The position numbers and the translations under genes were made by a program. 7,109 nt of DNA, from the NCBI GenBank assembly GCA_934675225.1, contig CAKUQA010000064.1, forward strand, positions 1 to 7,109, in the 5' to 3' direction. Every line of letters starts with the position of its first letter. The first letter of the stretch is position 1. A model generated the notes under the pieces. That model did no database searches and was not told the origin of the DNA. It worked only from the letters and a program-made list of their open reading frames with translations. The stretch is from an uncultured Candidatus Melainabacteria bacterium. Its GTDB lineage: Bacteria > Cyanobacteriota > Vampirovibrionia > Gastranaerophilales > Gastranaerophilaceae. This document shows, in pieces, positions 1 to 7,028 of this stretch.

Positions 1-370
1 TTAAAGGAACAGCTTTGGTTAACAAAATTTGACTTAATTTACCTGTATCATATCCATAACGTTTAATTATTCCGGTCATAGCAAGTAAAATACTGATTAA
101 TTTATTACCACCGGAAGATACAGCCATATCAAAATGACCTTTTTGAGCTAGAAAAACAAGTTTTAATAATTCAAAGTACTTATTTTTTCCTTTAATATCA
201 ATCAAAAATAAGTCATCAATAATATTCGTTAAATCTTTTACACTCTTACTTCTTGGCTCTAAAGCAAGAGTAATTTTTGCATTTGGGAACTCTTTTTTTA
301 ATGATATAAGTGTTGGCAAGAAAAAAATTTCATCACCTATTCCGCCAAAATTTATTGCTAATATATTCAT
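1..370 (-). CDS. Glycosyltransferase family 9 (heptosyltransferase-like), N-terminal part, cut by window edge
   Basis: About 123 codons can be read from an ATG at 370 down to base 1 with no stop, so the gene runs off the left edge. The protein begins MNILAINFGGIGDEIFFLPT, followed by SLKKEFPNAKITLALEPRS. The GGIGD loop after a first beta strand, followed by a helix and a FPNAKI strand, is the N-terminal nucleotide-sugar-transferase fold typical of GT9 (ADP-heptose:LPS heptosyltransferase) enzymes. Such enzymes act on the cytoplasmic face of the inner membrane and add sugars to lipopolysaccharide or other surface glycans; the exact sugar cannot be told from this half. A second segment (FDMAVSSGGNKLISILLAMTG, about residues 80-100) fits the family pattern of a short strand plus helix. 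The gene is transcribed away from the comM-like gene, with only 45 nt between the two ATGs, and has no Shine-Dalgarno sequence. Family call is fairly secure; substrate is unknown. Confidence 0.8.
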   Translation of the reverse strand, partial: MNILAINFGGIGDEIFFLPTLISLKKEFPNAKITLALEPRSKSVKDLTNIIDDLFLIDIKGKNKYFELLKLVFLAQKGHFDMAVSSGGNKLISILLAMTGIIKRYGYDTGKLSQILLTKAVPL

Positions 371-376
371 AAGATA

Positions 377-382
377 ATTATA
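377..382 (-). promoter_or_regulatory. Candidate -10 box of the GT9 gene (leaderless arrangement)
   Basis: The minus strand reads TATAAT at 382 to 377, a perfect -10 hexamer. The ATG at 370 begins after a 6-nt gap, so transcription would start at or next to the A of ATG, and no Shine-Dalgarno sequence is present. No convincing -35 box lies 16-18 bp upstream (around 399-405 on the minus strand), so the call rests on the -10 box and spacing. Confidence 0.45.
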
Positions 383-385
383 TAA

Positions 386-400
386 CAAAAACGTTTTTTG
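386..400. promoter_or_regulatory. Near-palindrome in the divergent GT9/comM promoter region
   Basis: CAAAAACGTTTTTTG is a palindrome apart from one extra T (C, five A, CG, six T, G). It lies midway between the two candidate -10 boxes of the divergent genes, where a regulator could affect both. In such AT-rich DNA an A-run facing a T-run can arise by chance, so an operator role is only a possibility. Confidence 0.2.
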
Positions 401-403
401 TAG

Positions 404-409
404 TATCAT
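404..409 (+). promoter_or_regulatory. Candidate -10 box of the comM-like gene (leaderless arrangement)
   Basis: TATCAT differs from the -10 consensus at one base and lies 6 nt before the ATG at 416. There is no Shine-Dalgarno sequence before this ATG. The matching -35 position (about 381-386, TATAAC) is a poor match and overlaps the -10 box of the divergent gene by two bases. Confidence 0.3.
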
Positions 410-415
410 TGTTCT

Positions 416-1951
416 ATGGTAAATAAAATTACAACTGCAACCGTAATCGGACTTGACGCCTATAATGTGACTGTAGAAACAGATGTTCTTGGCGGTTTGC
501 CTGCTTTTTCAATTGTAGGTTTGCCAGATGCAGCAATAAATGAAGCTCGAGATAGAGTTCGTTCTGCCATAAAAAATTCCGGCTTTACTTTTCCGGCAAA
601 AAAAGTTGTAATTAACCTTGCTCCGGCGGATTTAAAGAAAGAAGGTTCTAATTTTGACCTTCCGATAGCAATCGGTTTACTTGTTGAAGAAGAAGTATTA
701 CAAGAAGAAAAACTAAAAGAATATGCTTTTATCGGGGAACTTTCTCTTGATGGAGGTTTACGAGGAGTTACCGGTGTTTTACCATTAATTTTAGGTTTAA
801 AATCTTTCGGCATAAAAAATATTTTTGTACCATTTGTTAATGCGGCAGAAGCTGCTTTAGCCGGAGATGTAAATATATTTGGTGCAAATTGTCTTGCGGA
901 TGTCGTAAACCATTTTTCTGAAAATCAAATAAAACCAACAATTATCGACATCCATAATTACTTGTCAGAAGGCTCAAAACAAGATTATATATATGATTTT
1001 AAAGATGTAAAAGGACAACAAAAAGCAAAACGCACACTCGAAATAGCTGCTGCAGGCGGGCATAATATGCTTATGATTGGTTCTCCGGGGTCAGGCAAAA
1101 CGCTTATGGCAAAATGTTTTGCATCAATATTACCGCCGTTAGAGCTTTCAGAAGCATTAGAACTAACAAAAATATATAGTATTTCCGGACTTTTGTCTCC
1201 AAATGAACCATTAATGACCAAACGTCCATTCCGAGCTGTACACCACACAGCCTCTGCAAACGGAATAATTGGAGGAGGAACAGTCCCAAAACCCGGAGAA
1301 ATAACTCTAGCACACAGAGGAGTACTCTTTCTTGACGAAATGGTAGAATTTCCAAGAAATGTTCTTGAAGTTTTACGTCAACCGCTTGAGGACGGTGAAA
1401 TAGTTATCTCCAGAGCAAAACATTCCATAAAATATCCTGCTAAATTTATGCTACTCGGAGCCATGAATCCATGTCCTTGCGGATATCTAGGAGACAAACA
1501 AAAACAATGTACTTGCTCTGATTTTCAAATAAATCGCTATCAATCAAGACTTTCAGGCCCACTGCTAGATAGGATTGATTTACAGGTAGAGGTTCCGCGC
1601 TTAACATCTGAAGAACTTTTAAATACACTACCGGCAGCAGAATCTTCTGAAGATATCAGAAAAAGAGTTGTAAATGCAAGAAAAATACAAGCTGAACGCT
1701 ATAAAAATGACAGCATTTTAACAAATTCCGAACTAACCTCTAAGCTTATCAAAAAATACTGCCAAATAGACAAACCATCAGCAGAATTACTAAAAATGGC
1801 TGCTGTTAAATATCAACTGTCCGGTAGAAAATACGACAGAATATTAAAACTTGCAAGAACAATAGCAGATTTAGACAATTCCGAAAATATCAAACAAACC
1901 CATCTTATGCAAGCTTTGCAATATAGAATGTTTAATTCCCTGTCAAATTAA
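416..1951 (+). CDS. comM: ComM/YifB-family Mg-chelatase-like AAA+ ATPase
   Basis: This is a 511-residue protein, the usual length for the YifB/ComM family. The order is a ribosomal-S5/Lon-like N-terminal domain (about 1-165, with the family segment FSIVGLPDAAINEARDRVRS), a Mg-chelatase-type AAA+ core, and a C-terminal helical domain (about 410-505). Walker A is GSPGSGKT at 222-229 and Walker B is GVLFLDEM at 302-309. The NPCPCG loop with a later CTC gives four cysteines (353, 355, 365, 367) that may bind zinc, and SGPLLDRIDL follows at 380-389. In Vibrio and Haemophilus, ComM is a hexameric helicase that drives branch migration during natural transformation; non-competent bacteria also carry the family, so a general recombination role is possible here. 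Despite the Mg-chelatase name there is no reason to link it to chlorophyll synthesis. The 3' end overlaps the convergent transporter gene by 20 bp, and no terminator is visible. Confidence 0.93.
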   Translation: MVNKITTATVIGLDAYNVTVETDVLGGLPAFSIVGLPDAAINEARDRVRSAIKNSGFTFPAKKVVINLAPADLKKEGSNFDLPIAIGLLVEEEVLQEEKLKEYAFIGELSLDGGLRGVTGVLPLILGLKSFGIKNIFVPFVNAAEAALAGDVNIFGANCLADVVNHFSENQIKPTIIDIHNYLSEGSKQDYIYDFKDVKGQQKAKRTLEIAAAGGHNMLMIGSPGSGKTLMAKCFASILPPLELSEALELTKIYSISGLLSPNEPLMTKRPFRAVHHTASANGIIGGGTVPKPGEITLAHRGVLFLDEMVEFPRNVLEVLRQPLEDGEIVISRAKHSIKYPAKFMLLGAMNPCPCGYLGDKQKQCTCSDFQINRYQSRLSGPLLDRIDLQVEVPRLTSEELLNTLPAAESSEDIRKRVVNARKIQAERYKNDSILTNSELTSKLIKKYCQIDKPSAELLKMAAVKYQLSGRKYDRILKLARTIADLDNSENIKQTHLMQALQYRMFNSLSN

Positions 1952-2468
1952 AAAATCCAGCAATTAAACCAACAATAGCAGAAACTACTATATAAAATAA
2001 CGGATCTCGTTTTTCTGTAATGCTTGCGATAAATAATCCGACAAGCAAAATCATTCCGCATACATTAATATTGTTAATAAACATATCAACACCAACTGCT
2101 GCTAACAAACCGCAACCGGCTGGTTTTAATGTATAAATTACAGATTGAACATATTTGTTATGCCTAAACTGCTCCAATAATTTAGAAATAATTATAATTA
2201 ATATTAACGAAGGCAATATTACTGCAGTGGTCGCAACAAGTGCCCCTTCAACACCACCGGTCATAAACCCTGCAAAAGTCGCAACATTTACCCCAACAGG
2301 CCCCGGAGTAATTGAAGAAACAGCAATCATATCAGCTAATTGTTTTGTTGTATACCATTTTTGAACATCTGCAATATGGTATAAAAACGGCAACGTAGCA
2401 TATCCGCCACCAAAAGAAAACAAGCCTATATGGAAAAATTCTAAAAATAATTTCACATAAATAATCAT
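1932..2468 (-). CDS. CHR-family (chromate-type) transporter, second half-size subunit
   Basis: This 178-residue membrane protein has the hallmarks of the chromate ion transporter (CHR) family: an opening amphipathic segment followed by GLFSFGGGYATLPFL (about 14-28), then a conserved ITPGPVGVNVATFAGF (about 53-68), and three to four further hydrophobic stretches. Members about 180-200 residues long are the short-chain form, half the size of classical ChrA, and are usually encoded as adjacent pairs that act together with opposite membrane orientation. Its start overlaps the stop of the upstream partner in an ATGA (2465-2468), which indicates translational coupling; a GGAG at 2479-2482 may serve as ribosome-binding site. 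Characterised relatives export chromate, but many members have no known substrate, so the ion is uncertain here. The gene ends inside the 3' end of the convergent comM-like gene. Confidence 0.88.
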   Translation of the reverse strand: MIIYVKLFLEFFHIGLFSFGGGYATLPFLYHIADVQKWYTTKQLADMIAVSSITPGPVGVNVATFAGFMTGGVEGALVATTAVILPSLILIIIISKLLEQFRHNKYVQSVIYTLKPAGCGLLAAVGVDMFINNINVCGMILLVGLFIASITEKRDPLFYIVVSAIVGLIAGFFNLTGN

Positions 2469-3037
2469 TCTCTTTTATCTCCGTTTTTTCCACCAAACTC
2501 AATATTTTTAGCAATTTGTAACCAAATACCAATAAAAATTGCAAGAACAATCAATGCAGCAGGAGGAGCTTTAAAACAACCTGAAAGCATAAATGTTATA
2601 AAAAATATCCAACAGGTAAATTTGTCAACAACACTTTTTCGCCACATTTCTTTTACTGCAAGAAAAATCAAAATTAATACAGCGACTCCAACCCCCCAGA
2701 ATATACTTTGAATAAATTGCATTTTTACAACTTGTTCCAAAATCCTTGCAATAATTATTATCGAAACAAAAGCCGGAAGAACAATTCCAAAAGTCGCAGT
2801 TATAGCGCCTAACGTACCACGTAATCTATAACCTGTAAATATCGCGGTATTTGCAGCTATAATACCTGGAACACTTTGACTAAGCGCATAATATTCACAT
2901 AATTCGTCTTCTTCAATCCAATGTTTTTTATCAACTAACTCAGATTGTAAAAGTGGCAAAATAACATATCCGCCACCTAATAGCAAAGTTCCAACTTTAA
3001 AAAACGTCTTGAATATTTGATAAAGTGTCTTTTCCAT
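2465..3037 (-). CDS. CHR-family (chromate-type) transporter, first half-size subunit
   Basis: From the ATG at 3037 this is a 190-residue protein starting MEKTLYQIFKTFFKVG. A longer frame runs to 3073, but that extension lies inside the promoter, so the internal Met is preferred. The CHR signatures are LLLGGGYVILPLL (about 18-30) and SQSVPGIIAANTAIFTGYR (about 52-70), followed by hydrophobic helices around 75-100, 108-128, 140-155 and 158-175. It is the paralogous partner of the following gene, with which it overlaps by 4 nt, so the two very likely form one heteromeric transporter. The tail (KNIEFGGKNGDKRE) is hydrophilic. The -10 box lies 6 nt before the ATG and there is no Shine-Dalgarno sequence, so the mRNA may be leaderless. 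The transported ion cannot be deduced from sequence; chromate is the family precedent. Confidence 0.88.
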   Translation of the reverse strand: MEKTLYQIFKTFFKVGTLLLGGGYVILPLLQSELVDKKHWIEEDELCEYYALSQSVPGIIAANTAIFTGYRLRGTLGAITATFGIVLPAFVSIIIIARILEQVVKMQFIQSIFWGVGVAVLILIFLAVKEMWRKSVVDKFTCWIFFITFMLSGCFKAPPAALIVLAIFIGIWLQIAKNIEFGGKNGDKRE

Positions 3038-3043
3038 AAAATT

Positions 3044-3073
3044 ATTATATACAAAAATCAAGCAAAATAGCAA
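3044..3073 (-). promoter_or_regulatory. Promoter of the CHR transporter operon
   Basis: The minus strand carries TTGCTA (3073 to 3068) and TATAAT (3049 to 3044) separated by 18 bp. The gap between the -10 box and the ATG at 3037 is 6 nt, so the predicted transcription start falls on or next to the start codon. Confidence 0.6.
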
Positions 3074-3087
3074 ATAAATTCAATATA

Positions 3088-3116
3088 TTGACAAAAACAG
3101 CTTAATAGTAAATAAT
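3088..3116 (+). promoter_or_regulatory. Promoter of the prepilin-like gene
   Basis: A perfect TTGACA (3088-3093) is followed 17 bp later by AATAAT (3111-3116), five of six matches to the -10 consensus. It would give a leader of roughly 20 nt containing the AAAGGAG ribosome-binding site. It sits back to back with the CHR operon promoter. Confidence 0.55.
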
Positions 3117-3128
3117 AAAAAAAGAATA

Positions 3129-3135
3129 AAAGGAG
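3129..3135 (+). promoter_or_regulatory. Ribosome-binding site fixing the true start of the prepilin-like gene
   Basis: AAAGGAG ends 8 nt before the ATG at 3144. This is a strong Shine-Dalgarno sequence at ideal distance and shows that translation is meant to begin at 3144, upstream of the poly-C tract, rather than at the TTG at 3269 that is the first possible start in the pilin frame. Confidence 0.75.
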
Positions 3136-3143
3136 ATTGAAAA

Positions 3144-3895
3144 ATGTTTAATAATAATTCAATGATTGCCCCCCCCCCGATGGCAATTTAACTAATAAAA
3201 AATTACGTATAAATAAGAAGTTTTTTGCTCGTTTTCTCTTTTCGTTTAATCACAAAATAGCATTTACATTGGCAGAAGTCTTAATTACCCTTGGTATTAT
3301 TGGAGTTGTTGCAGCACTAACTTTGCCATCATTAATAAATAATTACCAAAAACAGGTTATTGAAACTAGACTTTCTAAGTTTTATACAACCATAAATCAA
3401 GCTGTAACAAATTCTCAAATAGAAAACGGAGATTTTAGGGATTGGGAACTTACAGCAGAGAACAACCTTTATGATGTCTATCTGAAAAAATACTTAAAAA
3501 TCACTAAAGAAACAAATGAAAATTTCCAACGGCATATATATTTACCAGATGGAAGTTATTTTTACGAAACTTTTTCAAATTCTGATTTTAGAGATATATT
3601 TTACTGCCCTTTAGGTAATTCTTGCAATCGTCCAGGAATTGACAGATATAGGTTTGCATTTAGTAGTATCTTACCAGAAAGAACACAAATTACATTGTTT
3701 AAAAATCCTATAGAACCATATACTTGGACTTGGGATGGTACAGATATAAACACCCTAAGAACAGCAGGAACTTTTGGTTGTAACAAGGAAAATCTAAAAA
3801 CGACTCCAACAGAACAACAACAGGATCAAGCAGCATTTTGTACTGCTGTAATTATGGTCAATGGTTGGAAATTTCCAAAAGATTATCCATGGTAA
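3144..3895 (+). CDS. Prepilin-like (type IV pilin/type II secretion pseudopilin-like) protein, frame broken at a C10 tract
   Basis: Translation from the ATG at 3144 (good promoter and ribosome-binding site) gives only MFNNNSMIAPPPMAI and a stop at 3189. Adding one C to, or removing two from, the C10 run at 3169-3178 joins this start to the long downstream frame. With eleven C the product has 250 residues. It has a leader of 40 residues rich in K/R, ending HKIA, then FTLAEVLITLGIIGVVAALT, a class III signal with Glu at mature position 5 and a hydrophobic N-terminal helix. A prepilin peptidase would cut before F41; position -1 is Ala rather than the usual Gly. The mature part has about 210 residues, four cysteines (YC, SC, GC, FC) that could form two disulfides, and the ending NGWKFPKDYPW. 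Such proteins are secreted or assembled in pseudopili; the specific role is unknown. As written the gene is off, by phase variation or by sequence error. Confidence 0.8.
3169..3178 (+). repeat. Mononucleotide tract of ten C within the prepilin leader
   Basis: Ten consecutive C lie about 25 nt after the start codon of the prepilin-like gene, in otherwise AT-rich DNA; the next longest C or G run in the window is six. Length 8 or 11 would put the start codon in frame with the pilin body, while length 10, as seen, does not. Runs of this kind are typical slipped-strand contingency loci. Confidence 0.9.
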
Positions 3896-3900
3896 AACTA

Positions 3901-3937
3901 AAACATCCGCTTTCTAGAAAGAAATCGGATGTTTTTT
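3901..3937 (+). terminator. Intrinsic terminator of the prepilin-like gene
   Basis: AAACATCCG (3901-3909) pairs with CGGATGTTT (3926-3934), and the T-run extends to 3937. The loop contains a palindrome, CTTTCTAGAAAG (3910-3921), which can form an inner hairpin. It starts 5 nt after the pilin stop codon and sits just beyond the atpC stop, so it could also terminate atpC transcription, though the minus-strand T-tract is weaker. Confidence 0.8.
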
Positions 3938-3939
3938 AA

Positions 3940-4332
3940 TTATGAATTTAGAGTTGCTTTCAAACGAGTCATCGCTCTTGCAATTGCGGCTTCTGCTCGT
4001 TTAGCATCAATTTCGGCTTCAGAATCTGCTAATCTTGCTTTCGCCCTATTTAACGCATCCTTTGCTCTTGCAACGTCTATTTCGTCTCCGCGTTCTGCTG
4101 TTGTAGTAAGTATCAAAGCTTCGTCATCCTTATATTGGAAAACTCCACCCATTGTTGTAAAAAAGATAGGCTCACCATCTTTTATTGCTTTAGTAACACC
4201 TATATCTAACGCTGCCATAACAGGAACGTGATTTTTCAAAATACCCATTTCACCATCAGTGGTTTTGGTATATAATTCTTCAACATTTTCGTCAAATACA
4301 ACTCGTTCATGTGTAATAATTTTTAAGTGCAT
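3940..4332 (-). CDS. atpC: F1Fo ATP synthase epsilon subunit
   Basis: This 130-residue protein has the normal epsilon length. Residues 1-85 are the beta-sandwich domain, with the family features TTDGEMGILKNHVPVMAALDIG and a FFTTMGGVFQYKDDEALILT stretch; residues 88-130 form the two-helix C-terminal domain (ARAKDALNRAKARLADSEAE and following). Epsilon joins the central stalk of the F1 sector on the cytoplasmic side, couples rotation to catalysis, and its C-terminal helices can inhibit ATP hydrolysis. The ATG at 4332 has an AAAGGA ribosome-binding site 6 nt upstream. It follows atpD by 82 nt, and that spacer holds a repeat hairpin. The beta-epsilon pair standing apart from the other ATP synthase genes matches the cyanobacterial atpB-atpE unit (in that nomenclature this gene is atpE). 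Confidence 0.95.
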   Translation of the reverse strand: MHLKIITHERVVFDENVEELYTKTTDGEMGILKNHVPVMAALDIGVTKAIKDGEPIFFTTMGGVFQYKDDEALILTTTAERGDEIDVARAKDALNRAKARLADSEAEIDAKRAEAAIARAMTRLKATLNS

Positions 4333-4353
4333 AGCATTTCCTTTATATAGCTG

Positions 4354-4414
4354 AGGTGAAAAGTGAACAGTTTCTTAAAAATGAACTATTCACCATTCAC
4401 TACTCACTATTCAC

Positions 4415-4416
<2 letters not shown>
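4354..4416 (-). repeat. Heptamer-repeat hairpin (REP/MITE-like) between atpD and atpC
   Basis: The outer arms AGGTGAA (4354-4360) and TTCACCT (4410-4416) are exact inverted copies, and pairing continues inward (AGTGA with TCACT) after one mismatch. The right half is a degenerate tandem of 7-mers, ATTCACC, ATTCACT, ACTCACT, ATTCACC, so several pairing registers are possible. It overlaps the last bases of atpD, including its stop codon. Short heptanucleotide repeats (STRR) are known in cyanobacterial genomes; whether this one belongs to a dispersed family needs other copies from the same genome. Confidence 0.6.
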
Positions 4417-5875
<1,459 letters not shown>

Positions 5876-5940
5876 TTAGTATTTAAGAGTTCAGTAATTA
5901 CAATACTTTCCGTATTTATTGATAGACTATTCACAACTTC

Positions 5941-5969
5941 TTGCAAGATTTGTAAATATAATATATACT
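5941..5969 (+). promoter_or_regulatory. Promoter of the unknown 232-residue gene (leaderless arrangement)
   Basis: TTGCAA (5941-5946) and TATACT (5964-5969) are separated by 17 bp. The -10 box ends 6 nt before the ATG at 5976, so transcription should begin at the start codon. An overlapping TATAAT at 5957-5962 is an alternative -10 box and would give a leader of only a few nucleotides. Confidence 0.5.
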
Positions 5970-5975
5970 ATCATT

Positions 5976-6674
5976 ATGAATATTTTACAAAAAATAGTTT
6001 ATTTCTTTTTAGAAAGACAAGAGAAAGCTTTAACAAAAAGATTAAGCAGACACCTAAAAACATCAAGTTCAAATTCTACATCCAAAACAGTTGTCTCTAA
6101 GGGTGTAACCATGACACTTAATGCAGAAACAGAAAAGAATAAAGACTTAGTTTTAAAAAATGTATCTGATATTATCAAAGGCTGTAACAATGATATTACA
6201 AAGCTTTTAGCCTACATCCAAAGCAAAGGGACCAAAATAGTTCGTCTTGACAATGCCGATAAAATTTTAGCAGTAATTAAAGAGGAAGAAGGACTAATAA
6301 CTCCACTTGAAGGGATTGAAGCTTTTTATATTAACATGGTTACAAATTCCGGTTTTTCATTTAAAACAAAACCCATGTTTATAATGCGCAACGGACAAAT
6401 CGATCCATATTATATGGCACACCAATTCTACAAATGGTATGCCATGCAAATGAAGCTCCCCGGATTTGATTTTATGTCACAAAAGATTTTTAAAATCTAC
6501 TTAAATTCTGATGGAGCAATACTTTCCAACTTAACACTTGATGAAATGACCGGACTAAAAGAAGCTATTGCAAGAGACCAAGAAGCAACAACTTTTGCTC
6601 TTGAACTTGCAAAACAAAAAGAAGGCTCCAAAAAAGTTCTTGAAAAAATGCAAGATGGCGGAGCTAACGTATAA
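5976..6674 (+). CDS. Conserved-looking protein of unknown function, 232 residues
   Basis: I do not recognise this protein. From the ATG at 5976 it has 232 residues; the frame stays open to a TTG at 5919, but that extension covers the likely promoter. Residues 1-28 (MNILQKIVYFFLERQEKALT and on) are a basic amphipathic helix with no signal-peptide cleavage site, which could bind a membrane surface. Residues 29-41 are a Ser/Thr/Lys linker. A mixed alpha/beta body follows, with FYINMVTNSGFSFKTKPMF (118-136), an aromatic stretch PYYMAHQFYKWYAMQMKLPG (144-163) and LNSDGAILSNLTLDE (176-190). The C-terminal 40 residues form a charged helix (EAIARDQEATTFALELAKQK). No transmembrane segment, cysteine motif or nucleotide-binding loop is evident; its single Cys is at 70. 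It is divergent from atpD and ends in a strong terminator, so it is a monocistronic gene. Codon use looks like its neighbours, so recent transfer is not suggested. Confidence 0.75.
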   Translation: MNILQKIVYFFLERQEKALTKRLSRHLKTSSSNSTSKTVVSKGVTMTLNAETEKNKDLVLKNVSDIIKGCNNDITKLLAYIQSKGTKIVRLDNADKILAVIKEEEGLITPLEGIEAFYINMVTNSGFSFKTKPMFIMRNGQIDPYYMAHQFYKWYAMQMKLPGFDFMSQKIFKIYLNSDGAILSNLTLDEMTGLKEAIARDQEATTFALELAKQKEGSKKVLEKMQDGGANV

Positions 6675-6696
6675 ACGAAATAACAAAAAAAAAATA

Positions 6697-6731
6697 AAAA
6701 AGGCTGTACAAAACAAAAGTACAGCCTTTTT
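6697..6731. terminator. Bidirectional intrinsic terminator
   Basis: GGCTGTAC (6702-6709) pairs with GTACAGCC (6719-6726) around a nine-base A-rich loop; flanking A5 and T5 extend the stem to 13 bp. Both directions have a T-run: T5 on the plus strand, and a longer run on the minus strand from the A-rich stretch at 6685-6701. It lies between the converging unknown gene and rhodanese gene and serves both. Confidence 0.9.
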
Positions 6732-6740
6732 AGTCCAAAT

Positions 6741-7028
6741 TTATTGATTACTTTCTGTTGTAAAACGAAAATCTTCAACCCAAGTTTGAAAACCTCCTAA
6801 TAACATCATGACAGGATAACCGTATTCAGCCAGTAATAATGCAGCTTTCACAGCTAAACGGCATTGTTCGTTATAACAATAAACAACATTAATTTCTTCT
6901 TTTGAAAGCTTACCTAAATTGTCAGCAAGTTCCTCTTTAGGAATTGAAATTGCAGTCGGAATATGTGCAATTTGATAATCTTCCGCACGACGAACGTCAA
7001 TAAGTTTAATCTTATTTTCATCAATCAA
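6741..7028 (-). CDS. Single-domain rhodanese-like protein, start uncertain
   Basis: The frame encodes one rhodanese (sulfurtransferase) domain: KLIDVRRAEDYQIAHIPTAI (about 8-27) is the conserved DVR...HI.GAI region, VVYCYNEQCRLAVKAALLL (48-66) is the active-site loop, and GYPVMMLLGGFQTW (70-83) is the C-terminal motif. C51 and C56 both lie in the loop; by comparison with relatives reading YC.GP.CNGA, C56 is the likelier persulfide carrier. Such small proteins pass sulfur from thiosulfate or a persulfide to acceptors in the cytoplasm; the partner is unknown. The first in-frame start is a TTG at 7028 with no properly spaced ribosome-binding site, and an upstream stop lies at 7056-7058. An AAGGA at 7045-7049 serves instead an ATG at 7036 in another frame, which reads only M-G-I-stop. 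One more G in the GGGG at 7031-7034 would join that ATG to the domain as MGDLIDENK. No promoter is obvious before the right edge. Confidence 0.75.
   Translation of the reverse strand: MIDENKIKLIDVRRAEDYQIAHIPTAISIPKEELADNLGKLSKEEINVVYCYNEQCRLAVKAALLLAEYGYPVMMLLGGFQTWVEDFRFTTESNQ

Noticed and set aside
460..1628. Minus-strand open frames and an extra short frame inside the comM-like gene
   Set aside because: They are antisense or out-of-frame shadows of a gene with complete, well-known motifs, and their translations look like low-complexity reverse reading with no start signals.
1909..1924. Small inverted repeat TGCAAGCTTTGCA at the 3' end of the comM-like gene as a possible terminator
   Set aside because: The stem is only five base pairs with no T-run on either strand.
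2692..2697. C6 run (G6 on the coding strand) in the first CHR gene as a second contingency tract
   Set aside because: Six bases is short for phase variation, and the reading frame across it is intact.
3929..4231. Plus-strand 100-codon frame, Ala/Ser-rich
   Set aside because: It is the antisense of atpC; the alanine and serine richness reflects the reverse reading of the helical C-terminal domain, and its start lies inside the prepilin terminator.
5926..5934. ACTATTCAC, a 9-mer shared with the atpD-atpC repeat element
   Set aside because: A single short match without inverted arms; likely chance in AT-rich DNA.
5919..5975. Upstream TTG start for the 232-residue protein
   Set aside because: There is no ribosome-binding site before it and the added stretch contains the best promoter for the gene.
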